Shown here one piece after another: positions 22,582 through 30,143 of a stretch of 36,464 bases of DNA; position 1 is the stretch's first letter, and the number at the start of each line of letters is the position of its first letter. The translations under genes were made by a program, and so were the position numbers. Origin of the DNA: an uncultured Mucilaginibacter sp. (lineage in GTDB: Bacteria > Bacteroidota > Bacteroidia > Sphingobacteriales > Sphingobacteriaceae). Below the pieces are notes generated by a model that was given only the letters and a program-made list of their open reading frames with translations, did not search any database and was not told where the DNA came from. Where the stretch lies: positions 1 through 36,464 of the forward strand of contig CAJYSL010000370.1 in NCBI GenBank assembly GCA_913777515.1, given 5' to 3'.

Positions 22582-23193
22582 TTATTTAACCGGCTTCACT
22601 GTAAAATTGTCAAACGTTACCAGGAAACTTTTTTTGCCGGGGGCTGCAGCCACTATGCCTATTTGTGCTTTCACTTTTGGCGGAAAATATGCTAAGCGCA
22701 GCATCTTATAGGTTTTGGCATCAAAAGAATACTCAATTTGTACGTAATCGCCTTTACGCAGCAATTTTAGCCAGATAGATTTCGGACTATCATTACGCGG
22801 TACAACCGACCAGTCTGATACCTCGCGGGTTACTACGGCGCTTACGTTTTGCACGCCGTCTACGTACTCAATGCCGGTTTTAATCCAGTTTTTGTTGTCA
22901 ACTCGCACCATCAGTCCGGCCTGGTGAAACAGTTCCTGGTAGTGGCCACTCACTTTTACAGTGGCTTCAAAATCGCCTTCCATCTCCTGGTAATAAAACG
23001 GACCTGAGTCGCGGATAAAATCGTAGTGAGTAATGCGCCAGTAATCCGTGCCGGGGTCAACGGTCATGGTTAGTTGGTGTGCATCGCCTTTCCATTGTTT
23101 GGGTTGGTTAAGCCATTTCATGGGTTTGTTTTGCGCAAAGGTAACGGTGCTCAGTAACAGCAGGGCAGCGGTAAAGTATTTAGATTTTTTCAT
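22582..23193 (-). CDS. Secreted DUF1349-domain protein
   Basis: The start is the ATG at 23193 (203 residues), which places MKKSKYFTAALLLLSTVTFAQ as a clean signal peptide; the longer frame begins without ATG. The mature part matches DUF1349, a concanavalin-like beta-sandwich: WRITHYDFIRDSGPFYYQEMEGDFEATVKVSG, AGLMVRVDNKNWIKTGIEYVDG and SVVTREVSDWSV. Related domains occur in carbohydrate-binding or glycosidase-linked proteins; here it stands alone, so a periplasmic sugar-binding role is only a guess. It converges on the TIGR02757 gene and lies downstream of the hydrolase gene. Confidence 0.82.
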   Translation of the reverse strand: MKKSKYFTAALLLLSTVTFAQNKPMKWLNQPKQWKGDAHQLTMTVDPGTDYWRITHYDFIRDSGPFYYQEMEGDFEATVKVSGHYQELFHQAGLMVRVDNKNWIKTGIEYVDGVQNVSAVVTREVSDWSVVPRNDSPKSIWLKLLRKGDYVQIEYSFDAKTYKMLRLAYFPPKVKAQIGIVAAAPGKKSFLVTFDNFTVKPVK

Positions 23194-23269
23194 GGTCAGG
23201 TTTGTTTGTCGCGGTAATGATAGTAACAATCATCTTCATAAACAACCTGCAGGAATTGTTGCGCCTGTT

Positions 23270-24115
23270 TTATTCCCGGATGAAACTGAGTATCATTTGG
23301 TTGATTTCATCAGGTTTTTCGTGATGCAGCCAGTGGGTAGCATCCTCAATCATCATGAGCTTGCCTTGCTTGCACATAGCCAGGCTGTCTTCAGCCATTT
23401 CGGCGCTCAGTGCAGTATCTTTTTTGCCCCAGATGATGAGGGTTGGTACCGTAACCTCAGGATGTTTTTTACCGAGGTCATGCCTGAACGCCCGGTACCA
23501 GTTGAGCATGGCGGTTAATGCGTACGGTTGCTGCCAGGTCTTCCAGTAATTTTCCAAATCCTGCGCAGTAAACGTGTTGGGGTTAGCCGAACGCACCAGG
23601 GCTTGGGTTAAAAATTTAAAATTCCATAATCGGCATAGCCATTCGGGCAATAAGGGGAGTTGGAAAAAAGCAGCATACCAACTTTTGAGTATTTGCTTAA
23701 TGTTGGTTCGTAAGTGCTTTTTCATCACTGCCAAGTGCGGCATATTAAGGATAACCAGCTTTTGCAGCAGTTTGGGATGTTGGGCAGCCAATGCCCAGGC
23801 TACGCCGCCGCCCCAGTCGTGTGCTACTAAAATTACTTTTTGCGGGGTAAGCTGTTTAATCCATTCGGCAATATCCCTAACTAGTTCATCAAGGCGGTAA
23901 GCTTTCACGCCCTTGGGTTTATCGCTCAGATTATAACCGCGCTGGTCAGGTGCCAAGGCATAATATCCTCGTGAGGCAAAAAATTCAAGTTGTTGATGCC
24001 AGGCGTATCCATATTCCGGGAAACCATGCAAAAATAGGATGATATTTTGGTTGTTTTCACCTGCATGATAAACGTGAAGATTGATACCGTTAACCCGGTC
24101 GAAACGCTCTTTCAT
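23270..24115 (-). CDS. Alpha/beta hydrolase, epoxide-hydrolase/haloalkane-dehalogenase-like
   Basis: Cytosolic alpha/beta-fold hydrolase of 281 residues. The oxyanion motif HGFPE is at 30-34. The nucleophile elbow is VAHDWGGG with D100, so an aspartate rather than serine, as in soluble epoxide hydrolases and haloalkane dehalogenases. The acid is probably D233 (WGKKDTAL) and the base H261 (DATHWLHHEKPDE). The cap holds Y207 in NWYRAF, typical of epoxide hydrolases, which favours that activity. It lacks a signal peptide. It is probably monocistronic or weakly linked to the downstream DUF1349 gene (76 bases). Confidence 0.85.
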   Translation of the reverse strand: MKERFDRVNGINLHVYHAGENNQNIILFLHGFPEYGYAWHQQLEFFASRGYYALAPDQRGYNLSDKPKGVKAYRLDELVRDIAEWIKQLTPQKVILVAHDWGGGVAWALAAQHPKLLQKLVILNMPHLAVMKKHLRTNIKQILKSWYAAFFQLPLLPEWLCRLWNFKFLTQALVRSANPNTFTAQDLENYWKTWQQPYALTAMLNWYRAFRHDLGKKHPEVTVPTLIIWGKKDTALSAEMAEDSLAMCKQGKLMMIEDATHWLHHEKPDEINQMILSFIRE

Positions 24116-24212
24116 AATGCTGCCTCTAATGGGTAATAAAGAGGAGGCGCATAATGTTTGGCTGATTTTTGGCCTATATAAATCGGATTAGGGTTATTTC
24201 AATCAGACCGCC

Positions 24213-25268
24213 TTACTCTTCCTCCTTAAAATAAACTTTATAAAAGTTCATCGCCTTATCATCATCAAAACCTTTTTCGATAAGTTCTTTGTTGCCGTGG
24301 ATGTAGATATGAAAGTTTTTATCAAGCTTTAAAACGCTTTTGTACACGCGGGCCTGCTTTTTAACGGCATTGTCCGATATTTCGAAAGTGTCGGGTATTT
24401 TAGTTTCAAACTCCTGCTCGTACTGGTTTTTATAGGTTTTGAACGATTCGATAGCCTGGTCGTTACCCAATACTTCACCTGTAAATTCATCCAGTTCAAA
24501 GGTGTCTTTTTCCTTAAAGTACTTCATCGAGCGGTTGAGCAAATCTATTTTATCGGCCTTGCTCATTTCAAACTCGTCGTCTAGTTTTTCGGTAACAAAG
24601 TTTTTGTAGATGCTCAGGGCGTTATTGGTCTGATTAAAGTTATCATTCCGTACCTTGAGTTTTAAAAACTCATCTTTCCAGTACACTGCTTCCTGGCTGC
24701 GGTTGGTATGGTCAATCACCACTACTTTATAACCTTCTTCTTTCTGCGAATTGATAATTAAACAACCTTTGTCCAGTTTATTGATGTTGATGGCGTTTTC
24801 TTCGTAATCCAGTTCAAAACCGTTGTCTTGAGGAAAAATCTTCAAAAAAGTTTCTTTAGTTTCCGATTTGAAAATACCGATGGCATCCAGTTGCTCTCCT
24901 TCTAACTGCACGTTATTAAAGTAACCGATATACACCTCGCCCGCTTTTATTTTGGGATGACCTGATACACTGTACAGGTGCTTGGCTATTTGCTGCGACA
25001 GTTCGTGGAAGCGGCTTTCGTCGGCAAACATGTCGGTGCAGTAGGCGTAAATTTCGTTCAGGTGTAGGTCGCCGCCGGCATGCATCAGGTGATATACTTC
25101 GTTAGTTTTTTCAAAAGGTGTCAAAAAATACTGCATCAGCAGGCGCGGTATAACCTCGTCTTTTAAAGCCAATGGGTTATCTGATAATACATAACGCTCA
25201 TCCTGCATGGGATTGCCCACGTGGTGAACTGAAATATTTTGGAGCGAAGCTTCGAAAGAGGTAACCAT
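24213..25268 (-). CDS. Nucleoid-associated protein, NdpA/YejK family
   Basis: The start is the ATG at 25268 (351 residues), since the longer frame opens on TTG. The protein matches the NdpA (37-kDa nucleoid-associated) family: N-terminal ASLQNISVHHVGNP, then YIGYFNNVQLEGEQLDAIGIFKSETKETFLKI, GCLIINSQKEEGYKVVVIDHTN and the EAVYWKDEFLKLKVRNDNFNQT motif. These cytosolic proteins associate with the nucleoid; in E. coli YejK contacts topoisomerase IV. It is highly charged and has no signal. It is monocistronic, divergent from the CAP-domain gene. Confidence 0.85.
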   Translation of the reverse strand: MVTSFEASLQNISVHHVGNPMQDERYVLSDNPLALKDEVIPRLLMQYFLTPFEKTNEVYHLMHAGGDLHLNEIYAYCTDMFADESRFHELSQQIAKHLYSVSGHPKIKAGEVYIGYFNNVQLEGEQLDAIGIFKSETKETFLKIFPQDNGFELDYEENAININKLDKGCLIINSQKEEGYKVVVIDHTNRSQEAVYWKDEFLKLKVRNDNFNQTNNALSIYKNFVTEKLDDEFEMSKADKIDLLNRSMKYFKEKDTFELDEFTGEVLGNDQAIESFKTYKNQYEQEFETKIPDTFEISDNAVKKQARVYKSVLKLDKNFHIYIHGNKELIEKGFDDDKAMNFYKVYFKEEE

Positions 25269-25452
25269 AATTTGAGGTGTCAAAGAAACGAATAATTATG
25301 CAAGTAACCGGAACTGATATGCCATAATTCGATGATGGAAGCGGAGGTTCAGTAATTTTTGGAAGCCAGAGACATGCTCATTTACAGCAGATAATTTTAC
25401 ATGCGTTTACCACGTTAAACTACATCGAATTTTTAGTGTCTGAAGGATTAGC

Positions 25453-26028
25453 ATGTTGAAGTTTACAAAAAAATCGGCCGTTGCCGGATTGATGATACTG
25501 GTAGGCGCCATAACCGCCGCTAAGTTGCCCGATATGGACAATAGCTCATTTAAAAACGAATTTTTAGCGCGCATCAATCAAACCCGTGCCCAGGGTTGCC
25601 GTTGCGGAACTACTTATATGCCGCCTGCGCCGCCCCTGGTTTGGAACAATCAGTTGGAGGACGCTGCTAAAGGCCATGCGAAAGACATGGATAAGCGCGA
25701 CTACTTTGACCATACTAGCAAAGATGGCCGCACCATCGAAGACCGGATTTTTGATGCAGGTTACAATTATAACGGCTATAAAAGCTTTGCCATTGGCGAA
25801 AACATAGCCAAAGGGCAGGAGAGCATTGCCGAAGTAAATGCCGGCTGGTTTAAAAGCCCCGGCCATTGCAAAAATTTGATGAACCCTGCCTTTAAAGAAG
25901 TTGGCATTGCCGAACGCAACGGCTATTGGGTACAGGATTTTGGCGGCCGCGAAGCGTTTACCGAGCAGGAGCAAAAGCTGATTAAAAGTGGTAAGTTAAT
26001 CATCAGGCGTCGTAAATCAGCTGAATAG
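25453..26028 (+). CDS. Secreted CAP/SCP-domain protein
   Basis: Exported 191-residue protein with a hydrophobic N-terminal signal (KKSAVAGLMILVGAITAAKL). The CAP domain runs to about residue 160: FLARINQTRAQG, WNNQLEDAAKGHAKDMDKRDYFDHTSKDGRTIEDRIFDAGY, GENIAKGQES, WFKSPGHCKNLMNPAFKEVGIAERNGYWVQDFGG. The CAP cavity residues His (GHAKDM), Glu (GENIA) and the second His (PGHCKNLM) are present. A short basic tail follows. Bacterial CAP proteins are secreted, with unclear enzymatic role. It is monocistronic, with no clear terminator before the ADH gene. Confidence 0.88.
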   Translation: MLKFTKKSAVAGLMILVGAITAAKLPDMDNSSFKNEFLARINQTRAQGCRCGTTYMPPAPPLVWNNQLEDAAKGHAKDMDKRDYFDHTSKDGRTIEDRIFDAGYNYNGYKSFAIGENIAKGQESIAEVNAGWFKSPGHCKNLMNPAFKEVGIAERNGYWVQDFGGREAFTEQEQKLIKSGKLIIRRRKSAE

Positions 26029-26146
26029 GTGGTCGCATTCAAAAGTTCCAGCATAAATTATTCCTATATTATTTAAACAATAAATTATTTACTAAGTTAT
26101 TTGATTAATTATTAGTTTATAATTACACAAGAAAGGAATAAACTGT

Positions 26147-27301
26147 ATGCTGGCAATGAACTACCGAGGGCCTTTTAGGGTAAGGGCCGACCAAAAACCT
26201 TATCCCGAAATTTTGCACCCAAATGATGCTATTGTAAGAGTAACCCGCTCCTGTATCTGTGGCTCGGATTTGCACCTTTACCATGGATTGGTGCCCGATA
26301 CCCGTGTGGGCTCTACCTTTGGGCATGAGTTTATTGGGGTAGTGGAGGAAGTAGGACCATCTGTAGAAAATGTAAAAGTAGGCGACACTGTACTGGTGCC
26401 TTTTAACATTGCCTGCGGCAAATGTGCCTTTTGTAAGCAAGAACTCTATGGCAACTGTCACGAGTCGAACCCGGAGGCTACAGCAGTGGGCGGTATATTC
26501 GGCTATTCGCATACGGCTGGTGGTTTTGATGGTGGCCAGGCCGAGTACGTGCGGGTACCCTATGCTGATGTAGGCCCAACCGTTATCCCAGACTGGATGG
26601 ACCCGGATGATGCAGTATTGCTAACCGACGTGGTACCCACCGGTTATCAGGCAGCCGAAATGGGCGGGATTAAAAAAGGCGATACCGTAGTCGTGTTTGG
26701 CGCAGGCCCGGTGGGTATTATGGCTGCCAAATGTTCGTGGCTGTTTGGTGCAGCCCGCGTAATTGTGATTGACCACCTGGAATACCGCCTGGACTTTGTG
26801 CGCAAGTATGCACAATGCGAAGCCTATAATTTTAAGTCGCTCGAAGACCCCGTACTTTTCCTGAAAAAAACAACCGATTGGCTAGGTGCCGATGTATGTA
26901 TTGATGCCGTAGGTGGCGATGCAGCGGGCAGTGCCATGCAAACTATTACGGGGCGTAAATTAATGTTGCAGGCGGGTTCGGCTACGGCATTGCATTGGGC
27001 TATCAATTCTGTTAAAAAAGGTGGCATTGTGTCAATTGTGGGTGTGTATGGACCAACAGATAACCTAGTGCCTATTGGTAACGTGGTAAATAAGGGGATT
27101 ACTATCCGGGCTAACCAGGCTTCGGTTAAGCGCCTGTTGCCGCGTTTAATAGAGCAAATCAAAGAAGGTCGCTTAAATCCGAAAGAAATTATATCGCATC
27201 GTGTGCCTTTAGAAGAGATATCTGACGCTTACCATATTTTTTCGGCTAAGCTGGATAACTGTATCAAACCCATTTTAATTCCTCCATTGGCAAGAGTGTA
27301 A
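26147..27301 (+). CDS. Zinc-dependent alcohol dehydrogenase (MDR superfamily)
   Basis: Cytosolic NAD(P)-dependent zinc dehydrogenase of 384 residues. Catalytic zinc ligands are C38 (CICGSDLH) and the H60-E61 pair (FGHEFIG). The structural zinc site CX2CX2CX7C is complete at C90, C93, C96 and C104. The Rossmann loop GAGPVG is at 185-190. Its layout resembles the formaldehyde-dehydrogenase-like branch, including the insert AVGGDAAGSAMQTITGRKLMLQAGSA, but substrate cannot be fixed. It is cotranscribed with the tail-anchored protein gene 12 bases downstream. Confidence 0.92.
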   Translation: MLAMNYRGPFRVRADQKPYPEILHPNDAIVRVTRSCICGSDLHLYHGLVPDTRVGSTFGHEFIGVVEEVGPSVENVKVGDTVLVPFNIACGKCAFCKQELYGNCHESNPEATAVGGIFGYSHTAGGFDGGQAEYVRVPYADVGPTVIPDWMDPDDAVLLTDVVPTGYQAAEMGGIKKGDTVVVFGAGPVGIMAAKCSWLFGAARVIVIDHLEYRLDFVRKYAQCEAYNFKSLEDPVLFLKKTTDWLGADVCIDAVGGDAAGSAMQTITGRKLMLQAGSATALHWAINSVKKGGIVSIVGVYGPTDNLVPIGNVVNKGITIRANQASVKRLLPRLIEQIKEGRLNPKEIISHRVPLEEISDAYHIFSAKLDNCIKPILIPPLARV

Positions 27302-27313
27302 AACAGTAAAGCT

Positions 27314-27799
27314 ATGGAAACAACAGAAAAAGACTTTTCGCACATTAAAGGATGGGGCATTGATGCCGACCCGGAAAACGAGCCCACCTATCCCATAAAA
27401 AAATACACCGGCGATGACCATAACCGTATCCGTTGGGAGCGCCCGCCACTGCAGCCTGCAACTGTAGAGGTGTTGCATTCTAATGAGCGCCCGGGTTTGT
27501 CCGCAGTTTTTGGAACCGTTGCGCCACCCTCGGGGTTAAGCGGTGCGATACGACGTTATGCTTTCAAATACAGCGAGTCGAGTTATGGGCATTGGTTACC
27601 CTTGCTGCTGGCCGATAGGGTAAACGTGGTAGAAGGTATTATTGACGACCTGAAGCAAGGCCATGTACCTAATATTTTTGCCGAAAAAGGTTGGGCGGCC
27701 GAGTGGAAATATAATCGCAAAGCCGTAGTGCAAAAAGCCGCTACAGCTGCCATTGTAACTTTTGTGGTGCTGGTATCGCTCAATAAAAAGAAGAAATAG
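27314..27799 (+). CDS. Hypothetical tail-anchored protein cotranscribed with ADH
   Basis: A 161-residue protein without an N-terminal signal. The only hydrophobic stretch is near the C-terminus (about 140-156, AATAAIVTFVVLVSL), followed by NKKKK, a tail-anchor pattern with the basic end probably on the cytosolic side or capped at the membrane. The soluble part (RPGLSAVFGTVAPPSGLSGAIRRYAFKYSESSYGHWLPLLLADRVNVVEGIIDDL) I recognise only as a protein found beside such dehydrogenases in this group of bacteria. It is closely spaced (12 bases) with ADH, so membrane recruitment of that enzyme or its pathway is possible but unproven. Confidence 0.65.
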   Translation: METTEKDFSHIKGWGIDADPENEPTYPIKKYTGDDHNRIRWERPPLQPATVEVLHSNERPGLSAVFGTVAPPSGLSGAIRRYAFKYSESSYGHWLPLLLADRVNVVEGIIDDLKQGHVPNIFAEKGWAAEWKYNRKAVVQKAATAAIVTFVVLVSLNKKKK

Positions 27800-27821
27800 C
27801 AAGTAGAAGGATGTAGACGTG

Positions 27822-27860
27822 AAAGGCGCTTATGGAATACATGGGCGCCTTTTGCTTTTT
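27822..27860 (+). terminator. Intrinsic terminator after the ADH operon
   Basis: Stem AAAGGCGC (27822-27829) with GCGCCTTT (27845-27852), loop of 15 bases that can pair further, followed by TTGCTTTTTT. Orientation is rightward, 23 bases after the stop. Confidence 0.75.
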
Positions 27861-28080
27861 TGAGACACATGTCATTCACAAGGCTGATTGGTCAATTCAC
27901 GCGTCTCCAATTTTTAAAACTGTATCAGTTGCGTACACAAGCTGTTACGCAGGCGAACGTTAAAAGTATTATGCTGTTGCTGTAAAGTATTGTAGTTTAG
28001 ATGTTTAATGTTTTGGTATTGCTTTTAAGCTGTTAATGTTATCAGTTTAATCATATTTACGCACATATAATAGCATTACA

Positions 28081-29121
28081 ATGAAAAAGCAAACCCTTAT
28101 CCTTTTTATGGCGCTGAGCAGCCTGGCCGCCTCGGCACAAGACAAATGGTACGCCGAACCTTATTTAACCAAGTCGTTATCTAAATCGGCCATTAAAGAT
28201 GTATTTGTACGTACCTCGGGCGGCAGTATCGAGGTGGATGGTACTTCGACAGGTGAAGCGCGGATAGAAGTATACATCAGCCCCAATAATAACCGCGACC
28301 GCACCACAAAGGCAGAGCTGGAACAGCGCCTGAAAGATAATTATACGCTTGAAATTACCGACGACAACCATGAACTTCATGCTACAGCAAAATCAAAATC
28401 CAATATGGATTGGAGTAAATCTGTCAGCATATCTTTTAAAGTTTATGTGCCCAAGGCGGTTTCTACCAACCTGAGTACCAGTGGCGGCAGCATCAGTTTA
28501 TCCGACCTTGCCGGCGAGCAAAACTTTACCACCAGCGGCGGTAGTTTGCAGGTAAGCCACGTAAGCGGCCGTATTAAAGGGCGCACATCGGGCGGCAGCA
28601 TCCAGATTGACCATGCCGACGAGGATATTGACCTGGTAACCAGTGGCGGCAGCATTAGCGCCCGCAATTGCCAAGGCAACCTTTACCTGGTAACCAGCGG
28701 CGGTTCGTTACAGCTAAGCCAGTTGCAAGGTAAAATTAACGCCACTACTTCGGGTGGCAGCATCAGCGCCGACTATATCTCGGGCGAATTATCAACCAGT
28801 ACCTCAGGCGGCACCATTAATTTGAGCCAGATTGATGGCGGTGTAGATGCATCGACCAGCGGCGGCAGTATCCATGCTCAATTAAACAGCGTAGGCAAAT
28901 ACGTAAAGCTAAATACCAGCTCGGGCCATATTGATTTGAGCATGCCGCAGCAGAAAGGTTTTAATCTAAATTTGAAGGGTACCCGCGTTAATGCCGCCTT
29001 AACCAACGGCGCCTTTGAAGGAAGCAAAGACAAGGACAGGGTAGAAGGCAAAGTAAACGGCGGTGGTGCCTTAGTGCAAGCCTATGCCTCAAGCGGAAGC
29101 GTTAACGTAAAATTTGAATAA
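28081..29121 (+). CDS. Secreted DUF4097-type beta-repeat protein
   Basis: Exported 346-residue protein with a signal peptide (MKKQTLILFMALSSLAASAQ, 1-20). After a start domain of about 110 residues that already holds one TSGGSI (45-50), the protein consists of TSGGS-type repeats at 133, 151, 169, 187, 205, 223, 241 and 259, exactly 18 residues apart, then a degenerate TSSGHI at 279. This fits the DUF4097/DUF4098 family of putative adhesin beta-strand repeats and predicts a right-handed beta-solenoid. Localisation is likely periplasmic or surface. It is monocistronic and ends at a bidirectional terminator. Confidence 0.87.
   Translation: MKKQTLILFMALSSLAASAQDKWYAEPYLTKSLSKSAIKDVFVRTSGGSIEVDGTSTGEARIEVYISPNNNRDRTTKAELEQRLKDNYTLEITDDNHELHATAKSKSNMDWSKSVSISFKVYVPKAVSTNLSTSGGSISLSDLAGEQNFTTSGGSLQVSHVSGRIKGRTSGGSIQIDHADEDIDLVTSGGSISARNCQGNLYLVTSGGSLQLSQLQGKINATTSGGSISADYISGELSTSTSGGTINLSQIDGGVDASTSGGSIHAQLNSVGKYVKLNTSSGHIDLSMPQQKGFNLNLKGTRVNAALTNGAFEGSKDKDRVEGKVNGGGALVQAYASSGSVNVKFE
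28477..28908 (+). repeat. Eight 54-bp (18-codon) repeats in the DUF4097-type gene
   Basis: Eight units, each opening with codons for T-S-G-G-[ST], recur every 54 bases from 28477. At DNA level the unit opening ACCAGCGGCGGCAG-like is recognisable but codon choice differs between units, so the periodicity is held at protein level rather than by recent duplication. Confidence 0.8.
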
Positions 29122-29151
29122 GTTATTTACAACCACCTTATCACTAAAAAT

Positions 29152-29185
29152 ACAAGGGCCAGTTCGGATTCGAACTGGCCCTTGT
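29152..29185. terminator. Bidirectional terminator between DUF4097-type and EEP genes
   Basis: A 15-bp perfect stem (29152-29166 with 29171-29185) with a GATT loop, flanked by CTAAAAAT on the left and GTTTTATTT on the right, suits both convergent transcripts. Confidence 0.85.
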
Positions 29186-29188
29186 GTT

Positions 29189-30028
29189 TTATTTAAACGC
29201 TACTTGTGCGGTTATCGGGAAATGGTCTGAGGGATATTTGCCGTGATAGCTGTCGGTTAGTAAGCCCCAGCGCAGTACTTTGAAGTTGCTGGTGGTAAAA
29301 ATATGGTCTATCACTTCGTCACTTTTTAAATTCGAGCCAAAGCTGTTAAAAGAGCCGTTGTTAGCATACGGATATTTCACCTGCGTGTAAGCATCCTTTA
29401 GCCAAACTGAAGTGGCTATACGCTGATACCAGGTGCTGTTGCGGCCGCCGTTAAAATCGCCGGTTAAAATTACGGGCTCATTGCCGGCAATGCTTTTAAT
29501 CCGTTGCATAATCAACTTGCTGCTTTCCTCGCGGGCTACATTACCTTGGTGGTCATAATGAGCGTTAAAAAAATAAAATTTGCGGTTTGATTTTATGTCT
29601 TGCAGGTATACCCATGAGCAAATACGGTTACAGCAAGTGGCGTCCCAACCCAACGAAGGCTTTTCGGGTGTTTGCGATAGCCAAAAATCGCCATGATTCA
29701 ACAGTTTGAATTTGTCTTTTTTAAACAAAATGGCCGAATGTTCGCCTTTGTCTTTACCGTCATCGCGACCTGCACCCGACCTCTGGTATTCCGGCAGAAT
29801 TTTGATAATATCATCCAGCTGGTTCTGATAACCTTCCTGGGTGCCAAACACGTCAAAGTCGTGGTAACGGATAAGTTCGGCCACTACCGGTGCCCGGTTT
29901 ACCCACAAATTGCCGGTATCGCTGGTTGTAAATAGTCGTAAGTTGTAAGTAGCTACGGTTAAATTTTGTGCTGATGCGGCGCGCATTAAAAAGAAAAGCA
30001 CGATAGAAAAAACAAACCTGAATTTCAT
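29189..30028 (-). CDS. Secreted endonuclease/exonuclease/phosphatase (EEP) family protein
   Basis: The likely start is the ATG at 30028 (279 residues), giving a signal peptide MKFRFVFSIVLFFLMRAASA; an ATG four codons upstream is the alternative. The DNase I-like fold motifs are in order: YNLR at 28-31, TQE at 63-65 (metal-binding Glu), NAHYDH with H157, GDFN at 190-193, D-H-I-F at 241-244 and SDHFP at 267-271. These enzymes cleave phosphodiesters in DNA, sugars or lipids; export suggests a periplasmic nuclease or phosphatase. It is monocistronic, leftward, after the AsmA-like gene. Confidence 0.88.
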   Translation of the reverse strand: MKFRFVFSIVLFFLMRAASAQNLTVATYNLRLFTTSDTGNLWVNRAPVVAELIRYHDFDVFGTQEGYQNQLDDIIKILPEYQRSGAGRDDGKDKGEHSAILFKKDKFKLLNHGDFWLSQTPEKPSLGWDATCCNRICSWVYLQDIKSNRKFYFFNAHYDHQGNVAREESSKLIMQRIKSIAGNEPVILTGDFNGGRNSTWYQRIATSVWLKDAYTQVKYPYANNGSFNSFGSNLKSDEVIDHIFTTSNFKVLRWGLLTDSYHGKYPSDHFPITAQVAFK

Positions 30029-30143
30029 AAAATAAGACATGTGATTAGTATAACATCTTTACTCGTTAACACGGCAAGTATACCAATTATACTTTAGGGC
30101 AATGTTAATTTTCGCGATGATGCTGACAGTAACAGGATTATAA

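Noticed and set aside
28477-28932. Regular 54-bp units considered as a mobile or CRISPR-like array
   Set aside because: Periodicity is in codons of a secreted protein, with synonymous variation between units; no spacer-repeat pattern.
30076-30094. Small palindrome AAGTATA-N5-TATACTT between the AsmA-like and EEP genes
   Set aside because: Seven AT-rich base pairs without a T-tract are expected by chance in such sequence; no functional context supports it.
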